Positions 1 to 7,410 of a stretch of DNA of 64,000 nucleotides are shown here, piece after piece. The number at the start of each line of letters is the position of its first letter. Within the stretch, counting starts at the first letter, position 1. The notes beneath the pieces were generated by a model that saw nothing but the letters and a program-made list of their open reading frames with translations, was not told where the DNA came from and searched no databases. Origin of the DNA: Odiellus spinosus (Eukaryota; Arthropoda; Arachnida; Opiliones; Phalangiidae); assembly GCA_963920705.1 (NCBI GenBank), contig OY987239.1:2916376-2980375 (forward strand). The letters are read 5' to 3'. The position numbers and the translations under genes are program-made.

Positions 1-650
1 TTCGGATAATTTCGTCCGCTATAGATGGCGGAAGTGAGGCACTTTTTGGGAAATTTTGGCGAAACGAATTTCCTGTTTTAAAATTGTCGTCTGGACGTTC
101 TGCAGTTTTCCAATTTCAGATGTGACGTAATGCCACATTTCCTGTCTAACGACAAACTTCGTTACTAGATGGCGCCAATGAACATCGCGAATTCTGTTGA
201 CACGTTTTTGTCGGAGTGCAAAATCCATGAACGTTAGTTCTTTATACATACATGGTTGAATCATCTCTGAACAATTAAGGCTTAAATCGAGTTGAATATA
301 TGATATTTCAACTAAGGATTTCTGTTAATTAAAATTTAGAGTACCTCATTTTCTGTTGCGAGTCAGTGAAACTTTGAGCAACGAAGTAAATTGGTTGGTA
401 TTCGGTTATTGGATATTTTTGATTTCCGGTTAATTGAGGTTCAAATGGGCGGATTTCCGGTTTTCCACTTAACGCGTACTGTTAACAATGATTTTAATTT
501 ATTAATAATTAATAATTAATATATTACTATACATCTGTATAGTAAATAGGAGTTTGCATAAATTCGAAAAATTGTTTTTTTACTGAAATACAATGTTAAA
601 CTTCGTGTCAACTCCTCTTGAAGAACTTTTTAAGCAAGTTATAGTTATAC

Positions 651-801
651 TGGTGTGTTCCCATTTCGACCAAATATTTCGCCCAAAATTATCTATTCCC
701 ATTTCGCCCAATTGTTAGGTTAGGTAGGGTTAGGTTAGATTATTTGAGATTGGGCGAAATTGGAATTGGGCCAAATGTTTTAGGCGAAATGGGGGTAAAC
801 C
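651..801. mobile_element. Short inverted-repeat element (MITE) with 7-bp target duplication
   Basis: This 151-bp stretch is absent from the duplicate copy near 9500. It is flanked by GTTATAC on both sides (644-650 and 802-808), whereas the empty site has GTTATAC once. Its ends are imperfect inverted repeats around CCCATTTCG and TTTCGCCC. It has no coding capacity, and short TTAGG-like runs occur inside. The insertion sits four bases past the splice donor of the duplicated exon 8. Confidence 0.8.
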
Positions 802-812
802 GTTATACTAAC

Positions 813-908
813 TCGAAGTTCTCCAAAAGATGATAGTAGACCAGCCCCGTAAGCTTTTAATTGTCCATTTTGCTTACACAGTCCGAATTCCACCGTGAAC
901 CAAAAACA
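813..908 (-). pseudogene. Duplicated exon 8 of phenylalanine hydroxylase
   Basis: This is a copy of the exon at 9508-9603, encoding [11 protein letters not shown] and [13 protein letters not shown], the hydroxylase segment that holds the iron-binding Glu. Acceptor (TTTCCAG) and donor (GTTAGT) are kept. No other hydroxylase exon is visible beside it in this copy, so alone it is an exon relic, unless the gene uses it as an alternative exon. The 32-codon frame is open. Confidence 0.75.
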
Positions 909-1194
909 CTGGAAATAAGGTAAATTAGATAAAATCAAAGGCTTTCAGCGTTAACGACGTTTTTTTGTGGATCGATTTAGCCACACCAAAAATTTATAAC
1001 TCTATTTCATAAAAGTAAATAACGCCCCTTAGCTTATAACTATCAGCAAAGGTCCATCACTTAAAAATAAAAAAAAAATCATCATCCCTCTCTGGCTCGA
1101 GTGATTTTGACTCCTCTATGATATTTTGAATCGGGAGAGAGGGGCGAAATTTGGGTTGGGCCCCGCTTGGCTGTGTTGTCTTCCCTCCAAACTC

Positions 1195-2062
1195 CGGACA
1201 ACTGCGCAAGGGGACAAATGCGCAAGGGGACAAATGCGCAAGGGGACAAGTGCGCAAGGGGAAAACCACGCAAGGGACAACTACGCAAGGGGGAAAACTA
1301 CGCAAGGGGAAAACTGCGCCAGTTTGTAAAAAGGGAAAACTGAGCAAGGGGAAAACTACGCAATTGGAAAACTACACAAGTGGAAAACTACGCAAGGGGA
1401 AAACTACGCAAGGGGAAAACTGAGCAAGGGAACAACTGCGCAAGGGGAAAACTGAGCAAGTGGAAAACTACGCAAGGGGACAACTGAGCAAGGGGACAAC
1501 TGAGCAAGGGGACAACTGAGCAAGGGGACAACTGAGCAAGGGGACAACTGCTCAAGGGGACAAATGCGCAAGGGGACAAATGCGCAAGGGGAAAACTGAG
1601 AGAGGGGAAAACTGAGAAATTGGAAAACTGGGCAAAGGGGAAACTGGGCAAGGGGGAAACTGGGCAGGGGAAAACTACGCAAGTGGAAAACTGCGCCAGG
1701 GGACAACTGCGCCAGGGGACAACTGCGCCACGGGGCAACTGCGACAGGGGGCAACTGCGCCAGGGGGCAACTGCGCCAGATGGCAACTGCGCTAGGGGAC
1801 AACTGCGCCAGGGGACAACTGCGCCAGCGGACAACTGCGCCGGGGGACAACTGCGCCAGGGGACAACTGCGCCAGGGGACAACTGCGCCAGGGGACAACT
1901 GCGCCAGGGGACATCTGCGCCAGAGGACAACTGCGCCAGGGGGCAACTGCGACAGGGGGCAACTGCGCCAGGGGGCAACTGCGCCAGGGGACAACTGCGC
2001 CAGGGGGCAACTGCGCCAGGGGACAACTGCGCCAGGGGACAACTGCGCCAGGGGACAACTTG
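1195..2062. repeat. GC-rich 16-bp minisatellite
   Basis: About 54 degenerate units of 16 bp share the core ACTGCGC, for example GGGGACAACTGCGCAA or GGGGACAACTGCGCCA. Three zones follow one another: CGCAAG units, GAGCAAG/TACGCAAG units, then CGCCAGG units. Long open frames on both strands here are by-products of the 16-bp period (Pro/Leu/Ser/Arg or Gly/Thr/Ala repeats) and are not genes. Confidence 0.95.
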
Positions 2063-2075
2063 CTATCGACAATGT

Positions 2076-2148
2076 GCCCGGCTAGCTCAGTCGGTAGAGC
2101 ACGAGACTCTTAATTTCGGGGTCGTAGGGTCGAGCCCCACGTTGGGCG
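2076..2148 (+). tRNA. tRNA-Lys(CTT), array unit 1
   Basis: A 73-nt cloverleaf with acceptor GCCCGGC/GTTGGGC, D-stem GCTC/GAGC, anticodon loop CTCTTAA and B box GGTCGAGCCCC. The anticodon stem contains a G-T pair. It begins 14 bases after the minisatellite ends. Confidence 0.85.
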
Positions 2149-2212
2149 ATGTTTGTTATTTCGTGGACAAATCTCAACGTTTATCAACTCAGATCCTTGC
2201 CATCGACATCGT

Positions 2213-2285
2213 GCCCGGGTAGCTCAGTCGGTAGAGCACGAGACTGTTAATCTCGGGGTCGTAGGTTCGAGCCCCACGTTGGGCG
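2213..2285 (+). tRNA. tRNA with Asn anticodon (GTT) on Lys body, unit 2
   Basis: The body is that of its neighbours, but the anticodon loop reads CTGTTAA, so the anticodon is GTT (Asn) instead of CTT. T-stem GTAGG/CCCAC has one mismatch, and acceptor GCCCGGG adds another. Confidence 0.75.
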
Positions 2286-2349
2286 ATGTTTGTTATTTCG
2301 TGGATAAGTCTTAACGTTTATCAACACAGATCCTTGCCGACGACAATGT

Positions 2350-2422
2350 GCCCGGGTAGCTCAGTCGGTAGAGCACGAGGAACTTAATCTCGGGGTTGTG
2401 GGTTCGAGCCCCACGTTGGGCG
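2350..2422 (+). tRNA. tRNA-Lys(CTT) variant, unit 3
   Basis: The anticodon loop is AACTTAA, so CTT is kept but the universal U33 is replaced by A. Likely a weak or inactive gene. Confidence 0.65.
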
Positions 2423-2476
2423 ATGTTTGTTATTTCGTACACATTTCTCAACTCAGATCCTTGCCATCGAAAATGT

Positions 2477-2549
2477 GCCCAGCTAGCTCAGTCGGTAGAG
2501 CACGAGACTCTTAATCTCGGGGTCGTGGGTTCGAGCCCCGCGTTGGGCG
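2477..2549 (+). tRNA. tRNA-Lys(CTT), unit 4
   Basis: Acceptor GCCCAGC pairs better with GTTGGGC than in most units. Loop CTCTTAA, B box GGTTCGAGCCCC. A T6 run follows 10 bases downstream and could stop Pol III. Confidence 0.88.
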
Positions 2550-2613
2550 ATATTTGTTTTTTCGTGGACAAATCTCAACGTTTATCAACTCAGATCCTTC
2601 CCGTCGACAATGT

Positions 2614-2686
2614 GCCCGACTAGCTCAGTCGGTGGAGCACGAGGCTCTTAATCTCGGGGTCGTGGGTTCGATCCCCACGTTAGGCG
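2614..2686 (+). tRNA. tRNA-Lys(CTT), unit 5
   Basis: Full cloverleaf with loop CTCTTAA and T-loop TTCGATC. The acceptor 3' strand is GTTAGGC. First unit of an 819-bp block that is repeated at 3433. Confidence 0.8.
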
Positions 2687-2750
2687 ATGTTTGTTATTTC
2701 GTGGACAAATCTCAACGTTTATCAACTCAGATCCTTGCCATCGACATCGT

Positions 2751-2830
2751 GTCCGGCTAGCACAGTCGGTAGAGCACGAGACTCTTAATCTCGGGGTCGA
2801 ATCTCGTGGGTTCGAGCCCCACGTTGAGCG
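2751..2830 (+). pseudogene. tRNA-Lys(CTT)-like unit 6 with 7-nt insertion
   Basis: An extra TCGAATC-type duplication lies between anticodon stem and T-stem, making 80 nt. The D-stem is altered to GCAC and the acceptor starts GTCC. Probably not functional. Confidence 0.7.
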
Positions 2831-2894
2831 ATGTTTGTTATTTCGTGCACAAATCTCAACATTTCTCAACTTAGATCCTTGCCATCGAAAATGT

Positions 2895-2967
2895 GCCCAG
2901 CTAGCTCAGTCGGTAGAGCACGAGACTCTTAACCTCGGGGTCGTGGGTTCGAGCCCCACGTTGGGCG
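2895..2967 (+). tRNA. tRNA-Lys(CTT), unit 7
   Basis: Acceptor GCCCAGC/GTTGGGC; the anticodon stem is CGAGA/CCTCG with one A-C mismatch next to the loop CTCTTAA. Confidence 0.78.
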
Positions 2968-3031
2968 ATGTTTGTTATTTAGTGGACAAATCTCAACGTT
3001 TATCAACTCAGATCCTTGCCATCGACATCGT

Positions 3032-3104
3032 GCCCGGCTAGCTCAGTCGGTAGAGCACGAGGCTCTTAATCTCGGGGTCGTTGGTTCGAGCCCCACGTTG
3101 GGTA
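3032..3104 (+). tRNA. tRNA-Lys(CTT), unit 8
   Basis: Loop CTCTTAA. T-stem GTTGG/CCCAC has a mismatch, and the 3' end reads GGTA in place of GGCG. Confidence 0.72.
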
Positions 3105-3168
3105 ATGGTTGTTATTTCGTGGACAAATCTCAACGTTTTTCAACTCAGATCCTTGCCATCGACATCGT

Positions 3169-3241
3169 GCCCGGCTAGCACAGTCGGTAGAGCACGAGAA
3201 TCTTAATCTCGGGGTTGTGGGTTCGAGCCCCACGTTGGGCG
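3169..3241 (+). tRNA. tRNA-Lys(CTT) variant, unit 9
   Basis: Anticodon loop ATCTTAA with CTT kept. The D-stem is broken (GCAC for GCTC). Confidence 0.68.
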
Positions 3242-3295
3242 ATGTTTGTTATTTCGTACACATTTCTCAACTCAGATCCTTGCCATCGAAAATGT

Positions 3296-3368
3296 GCCCA
3301 GCTAGCTCAGTCGGTAGAGCACGAGACTCTTAATCTCGGGGTCGTGGGTTCGAGCCCCACGTTGGGCG
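3296..3368 (+). tRNA. tRNA-Lys(CTT), unit 10
   Basis: Well-paired acceptor GCCCAGC/GTTGGGC, loop CTCTTAA, T-stem GTGGG/CCCAC. A T6 run lies 10 bases downstream. One of the best candidates for an active gene. Confidence 0.9.
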
Positions 3369-3432
3369 ATATTTGTTTTTTCGTGGACAAATCTCAACGT
3401 TTATCAACTCAGATCCTTCCCGTCGACAATGT

Positions 3433-3505
3433 GCATGACTAGCTCAGTCGGTGGAGCACGAGGCTCTTAATCTCGGGGTCGTGGGTTCGATCCCCACGTT
3501 GGGCG
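3433..3505 (+). tRNA. tRNA-Lys(CTT), unit 11
   Basis: Repeat of unit 5 at +819. Acceptor GCATGAC gives mismatches against GTTGGGC. Confidence 0.7.
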
Positions 3506-3569
3506 ATGTTTGTTATTTCGTGGACAAATCTCAACGTTTATCAACTCAGATCCTTGCCATCGACATCGT

Positions 3570-3649
3570 GTCCGGCTAGCACAGTCGGTAGAGCACGAGA
3601 CTCTTAATCTCGGGGTCGAATCTCGTGGGTTCGAGCCCCACGTTGAGCG
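3570..3649 (+). pseudogene. tRNA-Lys(CTT)-like unit 12 with 7-nt insertion
   Basis: Repeat of unit 6 at +819, carrying the same insertion and altered D-stem. Confidence 0.7.
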
Positions 3650-3713
3650 ATGTTTGTTATTTCGTGCACAAATCTCAACATTTCTCAACTTAGATCCTTG
3701 CCATCGAAAATGT

Positions 3714-3786
3714 GCCCAGCTAGCTCAGTCGGTAGAGCACGAGACTCTTAACCTCGGGGTCGTGGGTTCGAGCCCCACGTTGGGCG
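3714..3786 (+). tRNA. tRNA-Lys(CTT), unit 13
   Basis: Repeat of unit 7 at +819, with the same A-C mismatch in the anticodon stem. Confidence 0.78.
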
Positions 3787-3850
3787 ATGTTTGTTATTTA
3801 GTGGACAAATCTCAACGTTTATCAACTCAGATCCTTGCCATCGACATCGT

Positions 3851-3923
3851 GCCCGGCTAGCTCAGTCGGTAGAGCACGAGGCTCTTAATCTCGGGGTCGT
3901 TGGTTCGAGCCCCACGTTGGGCA
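3851..3923 (+). tRNA. tRNA-Lys(CTT), unit 14
   Basis: Repeat of unit 8 at +819; the 3' end here is GGCA. Confidence 0.74.
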
Positions 3924-3987
3924 ATGGTTGTTATTTCGTGGACAAATCTCAACGTTTTTCAACTCAGATCCTTGCCATCGACATCGT

Positions 3988-4060
3988 GCCCGGCTAGCAC
4001 AGTCGGTAGAGCACGAGAATCTTAATCTCGGGGTTGTGGGTTCGAGCCCCACGTTGGGCG
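3988..4060 (+). tRNA. tRNA-Lys(CTT) variant, unit 15
   Basis: Repeat of unit 9 at +819, loop ATCTTAA and broken D-stem. Confidence 0.68.
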
Positions 4061-4114
4061 ATGTTTGTTATTTCGTACACATTTCTGAACTCAGATCCTT
4101 GCCATCGAAAATGT

Positions 4115-4187
4115 GCCCAGCTAGCTCAGTCGGTAGAGCACGAGACTCTTAATCTCGGGGTCGTGGGTTCGAGCCCCACGTTGGGCG
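4115..4187 (+). tRNA. tRNA-Lys(CTT), unit 16
   Basis: Repeat of unit 10 at +819; complete pairing and a downstream T6 run. Confidence 0.9.
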
Positions 4188-4251
4188 ATATTTGTTTTTT
4201 CGTGGACAAATCTCAACGTTTATCAACTCAGATCCTAGCCATCGACATCGT

Positions 4252-4324
4252 GCCCGGCTAGCTCAGTCGGTAGAGGACGAGGCTCTTAATCTCGAGGTCG
4301 TGTGTTCGAGTCCCACGTTGGGCG
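4252..4324 (+). tRNA. tRNA-Lys(CTT), unit 17
   Basis: D-stem GCTC/GAGG is mismatched and the T-stem is altered. Loop CTCTTAA; T6 run downstream. Confidence 0.7.
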
Positions 4325-4388
4325 ATATTTGTTTTTTCGTGGACAAATCTCAACGTTTATCAACTCAGATCCTTCCCGTCGACAATGT

Positions 4389-4461
4389 GCCCGACTAGCT
4401 CAGTCGGTGGAGCACGAGGCTCTTAATCTCGGGGTCGTGGGTTCGATCCCCACGTTGGGCG
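4389..4461 (+). tRNA. tRNA-Lys(CTT), unit 18
   Basis: Like unit 5, with T-loop TTCGATC and acceptor GCCCGAC/GTTGGGC. Confidence 0.8.
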
Positions 4462-4525
4462 ATGTTTGTTATTTCGTGGACAAATCTCAACGTTTATCAA
4501 CTCAGATCCTTGCCATCGACATCGT

Positions 4526-4598
4526 GCCCGGCAAGCTCAGTCGGTAGAGCACGAGACTCTTAATCTCGGGGTCGTGGGTTCGAGCCCCACGTTGGGCG
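4526..4598 (+). tRNA. tRNA-Lys(CTT), unit 19
   Basis: Consensus stems with the conserved T8 changed to A (GGCAAGCTCAG). A T7 run follows. Confidence 0.8.
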
Positions 4599-4662
4599 AT
4601 ATTTGTTTTTTTGTGGACAAATCTCAATATTTATCATTTCAGATCCTTGCCATCGACAATGT

Positions 4663-4735
4663 TCCCGGCTAGCTCAGTCGGTAAAGCACGCGACTGTTAA
4701 TCTCGGGGTCTTGGGTTCGAGCCCCACGTTGGGCG
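4663..4735 (+). tRNA. tRNA with Asn anticodon (GTT) on Lys body, unit 20
   Basis: Loop CTGTTAA. The first acceptor base is T, not G, and the anticodon stem has a C-T mismatch. GGCG is followed directly by TTTT, a possible terminator. Confidence 0.62.
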
Positions 4736-4799
4736 TTTTATGTTTTTTCGTGGACAAATCTCAACATTTATCAACTCAGATCCTTGACATCGAGCATGT

Positions 4800-4872
4800 G
4801 CCCGGCTAGCTCAGTCGGTAGAGCACGAGACTCTTAATCTCGGGGTCGTGGGTTCGAGCCCCACGTTGGGCG
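4800..4872 (+). tRNA. tRNA-Lys(CTT), unit 21
   Basis: Matches the array consensus at every stem. A T7 run 5 bases downstream could terminate Pol III. Best candidate for an active gene. Confidence 0.92.
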
Positions 4873-4936
4873 ATATCTTTTTTTGCGTGGACAAATCTCA
4901 ACGTTTATCAACTCAGATCCTTCCCGTCGACAATGT

Positions 4937-5012
4937 GCCCGGCTAGCTCAGTCTTTGGTAAAGCACGAGGCTCTTAATCTCGGGTTCGTGGGTTCGAGCC
5001 CCACGTTGGGCG
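4937..5012 (+). tRNA. tRNA-Lys(CTT)-like unit 22 with longer D-loop
   Basis: Three extra bases in the D-loop and a D-stem change (GCTC/AAGC) make 76 nt. Loop CTCTTAA. Confidence 0.6.
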
Positions 5013-5075
5013 ATGGTTGTTATTTCGTGGACAAATCTCAACATTTCTCAACTTAGATCCTTGCCATCGAAAAGT

Positions 5076-5148
5076 GCCCAGCTAGCTCAGTCGGTAGAGC
5101 ACGAGACTCTTAACCTCGAGGTCGTGGGTTCGAGCCCCACGTTGGGCG
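5076..5148 (+). tRNA. tRNA-Lys(CTT), unit 23
   Basis: Acceptor GCCCAGC/GTTGGGC. The anticodon stem has an A-C mismatch; a long T run follows. Confidence 0.76.
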
Positions 5149-5212
5149 ATATTTTTTTTTTCGTGGACAAATCTCAATATTTATCATTTCAGATCCTTGC
5201 CATCGACAATGT

Positions 5213-5285
5213 TCCCGGCTAGCTCAGTCGGTAAAGCAAGCGACTGTTAATCTCGGGGTCTTGGGTTCGAGCCCCACGTTGGGCG
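5213..5285 (+). tRNA. tRNA with Asn anticodon (GTT) on Lys body, unit 24
   Basis: Close relative of unit 20 (first base T, loop CTGTTAA), so the two descend from one duplicated Asn-type unit. TTTT follows directly. Confidence 0.6.
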
Positions 5286-5349
5286 TTTTATGTTATTTCG
5301 TGCACAATTCTCAACATTTCTCAACTCAGATCCTTACCATCGAAAATGT

Positions 5350-5422
5350 GCCCGGCTAGCTCAGTCGGTAGAGCACGAGACTCTTATTCTCGGGGTCGTG
5401 GGTTCGAGCCCAACGTTGGGCG
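5350..5422 (+). tRNA. tRNA-Lys(CTT) variant, unit 25
   Basis: Loop CTCTTAT and T-stem GTGGG/CCAAC with a mismatch; long T run downstream. Confidence 0.7.
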
Positions 5423-5487
5423 ATATTTTTTTTTTTCGTGGACAAATCTCAACGTTTATCAACTCAGATCCTTGACATCGAGCATGT

Positions 5488-5546
5488 GCCCGGCTACCAC
5501 GAGACTCTTAATCTCGGGGTCGTGGGTTCGAGCCCCTCGTTGGGCG
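5488..5546 (+). pseudogene. tRNA-Lys-like unit 26 lacking the D-arm
   Basis: 59 nt: the D-arm is deleted, while acceptor, anticodon arm (CTT) and T-arm remain. Confidence 0.75.
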
Positions 5547-5610
5547 TTTTATGTTATTTCGTGCACAATTCTCAACATTTCTCAACTCAGATCCTAACCA
5601 TCGAAAATGT

Positions 5611-5683
5611 GACCGGCTAGCTCAGTCGGTAGAGCACGAGACTCTTATTCTCGGGGTCGTGGGTTCGAGCCCCACGTTGGGCG
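5611..5683 (+). tRNA. tRNA-Lys(CTT) variant, unit 27
   Basis: Acceptor GACCGGC mismatches GTTGGGC at position 2; loop CTCTTAT. Confidence 0.65.
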
Positions 5684-5748
5684 ATATTTTTTTGTTTCGT
5701 GGACAAATCTCAACGTTTATCAACTCAGATCCTTGACATCGAGCATGT

Positions 5749-5807
5749 GCCCGGCTAGCACGAGACTCTTAATCTCGGGGTCGTGGGTTCGAGCCCCTCG
5801 TTGGGCG
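5749..5807 (+). pseudogene. tRNA-Lys-like unit 28 lacking the D-arm
   Basis: Same D-arm deletion as unit 26, 261 bp downstream, showing that a two-unit block was duplicated after the deletion. Confidence 0.75.
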
Positions 5808-5871
5808 TTTTATGTTATTTCGTGCACAATTCTCAACATTTCTCAACTCAGATCCTTACCATCGAAAATGT

Positions 5872-5944
5872 GACCGGCTAGCTCAGTCGGTAGAGCACGA
5901 GGCTCTTAATCTTGGGGTCGTGGGTTCGAGCCCCACGTTGGGCG
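5872..5944 (+). tRNA. tRNA-Lys(CTT) variant, unit 29
   Basis: Acceptor GACCGGC. Anticodon stem CGAGG/TCTTG contains wobble pairs. Confidence 0.65.
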
Positions 5945-6008
5945 ATGTTTGTTATTTCGTGGACAAATCTCAACGTTTATCAACTCAGATCCTTAACGTC
6001 GACATCGA

Positions 6009-6094
6009 GCCCGGCTAGGTCAGTCGGTAGAGCACGAGACTCTTAATCTCGGGGTCGAATCTCGGGGTCGTGGGTTCGAGCCCCTCGTTGGGCG
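6009..6094 (+). pseudogene. tRNA-Lys-like unit 30 with 13-nt insertion
   Basis: AATCTCGGGGTCG is duplicated in tandem at the anticodon/variable region, giving 86 nt. The D-stem is also changed (GGTC). Confidence 0.7.
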
Positions 6095-6158
6095 ATGTTT
6101 GTTATTTCGTGCACAAATCTCAACATTTCTCAACTCAGATCCTTGCCATCGAAAATGT

Positions 6159-6230
6159 GCCCAGCTAGCTCAGTCGTAAAGCACGAGGCTCTTAATCTCG
6201 GGGTCGTGGGTTCGAGCCCCACGTTGTGCG
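6159..6230 (+). tRNA. tRNA-Lys(CTT)-like unit 31
   Basis: 72 nt, one base short in the D-loop; acceptor 3' strand GTTGTGC has a mismatch. Confidence 0.6.
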
Positions 6231-6294
6231 ATGTTTGTTATTTCGTGGACAAATCTCAACGTTTATCAACTCATATCCTTGCCATCGACATCGT

Positions 6295-6340
6295 GCCCGG
6301 CTAGCTCTCGGGGTCGTGGGTTCGAGCCCCACGTTGGGCG
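6295..6340 (+). pseudogene. tRNA-Lys-like unit 32, last fragment of the array
   Basis: Only acceptor, part of the D-arm and the T-arm remain; the anticodon arm is deleted. Array homology stops at about 6340. A short further GGTTAGCTCAGTC-like piece follows at 6350. Confidence 0.7.
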
Positions 6341-7410
6341 ATTTATCGCGGTTAGCTCAGTCTCGTACCGGCATAGAGACTTTTAACATAGGGAGTGGAA
6401 ACACGTGCCTTTGGCAAGGCAAAACGAGATGTAGCTCCCCAAGCAACCTTTGCCAATGCTAATAATTGGCCTAGCCCACTTCCGGTCACATGACATCACC
6501 CGCATTAGAGGGAAGCTATACCGTAAAAAATATCACTGCATAAAAGTAGACGTACACTAATTCTGACTCGAGACACTCTAGCGGCCGCAGACTTGAATGG
6601 GTCATTGTATTCATTAGATTTTACAATGTTTTATAATAGATTTCAGTGACAGAAATTTTTAATCATTCCAAATGAGTGCTTTTTTTGGTCATAATAGGTA
6701 GTTTATTAAAAATATACATGATGTAAGTAATTGAAATTTCCATTTCATAGTAACTGCACGTAGTATTTGCAATTTTGCTTAATCATATTGAGTTTCTTTT
6801 CTTTTTTTCACGGAAAATATCAAAGCATTTTGTAAAGAGCATCCATTAGAAGTTGCATTTCACCTAGAAGTTTATATAAATTTTTAAAGTTAACTATAAC
6901 ATAAGAAATTAACCATCAGATATTTTTCAATCTATACTCTTAAAAGCAAGGCTGCAGTAAACGATTTTTGGAGTCAAAAATCCACGCGACTCTTTTGAAG
7001 TCAACCCATCATTCATTTGGCCTTAGCACTTTAATTCAGCGCGCTCCCAATAGTGTCGGTGTGCCCTCAAGTAAGACTATGCCCCTGGACCCCTCCTTAA
7101 AGGACCAACTTCATTACCTCTATAAACTAGTAAAATGTCTCGACCATGTTATTTCCTTAATTTCAATTTAACCCCAGTTCATTTCAGTTTAAACCCCTTT
7201 AGCGGTCCTTTTTGTTTCAGGGAGGCTCGATTTTAGGGGCACAGTGGACATGGTTAGGCCTTTTAAGATGGCAACTCCGTTATATTTATAAAAAACCATT
7301 TCGCCCTATCATAATGCACGAAACATAAGATCCATAATCTTATACGTTCTCGAACCGTAAAAGGTTTCTTGGTGATTAGACACGTATCTATGTACTAAAT
7401 TTAAACTTAC
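6341..7410. other. Unassigned sequence between tRNA array and hydroxylase exon 10
   Basis: No gene, RNA or repeat recognised beyond the decayed tRNA-like start. Base composition is AT-rich, as in an intron or intergenic DNA. The last hydroxylase exon should lie on this side of 7411 but was not found. Confidence 0.4.

Larger units (their letters stand above)
1..2062. repeat. Segmental duplication, copy 1
   Basis: Bases 1 to about 2062 match 8854 to about 11240 in the same orientation, almost base for base through the first 1180 bases. Both copies carry an intron part, exon 8 of the hydroxylase gene and the start of the same minisatellite. The copies differ by a 151-bp insertion (651-801) in this copy and by the length of the minisatellite. 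The left edge lies outside the window. Confidence 0.9.

Noticed and set aside
1195..2062. CRISPR-like array
   Set aside because: Units of 16 bp without spacers, in a eukaryotic intron context.
1388..2222. Long open frames on both strands (Pro/Leu/Ala/Ser-rich or Gly/Thr/Ala/Arg-rich proteins)
   Set aside because: They arise from the 16-bp period of the minisatellite, exist in several frames at once and carry no domain.
2396..6304. Series of 60-116-codon frames containing AQLAQSVEHETLNLGVVGSSP
   Set aside because: This peptide is the well-known mistranslation of tRNA genes; the DNA is a tRNA array.
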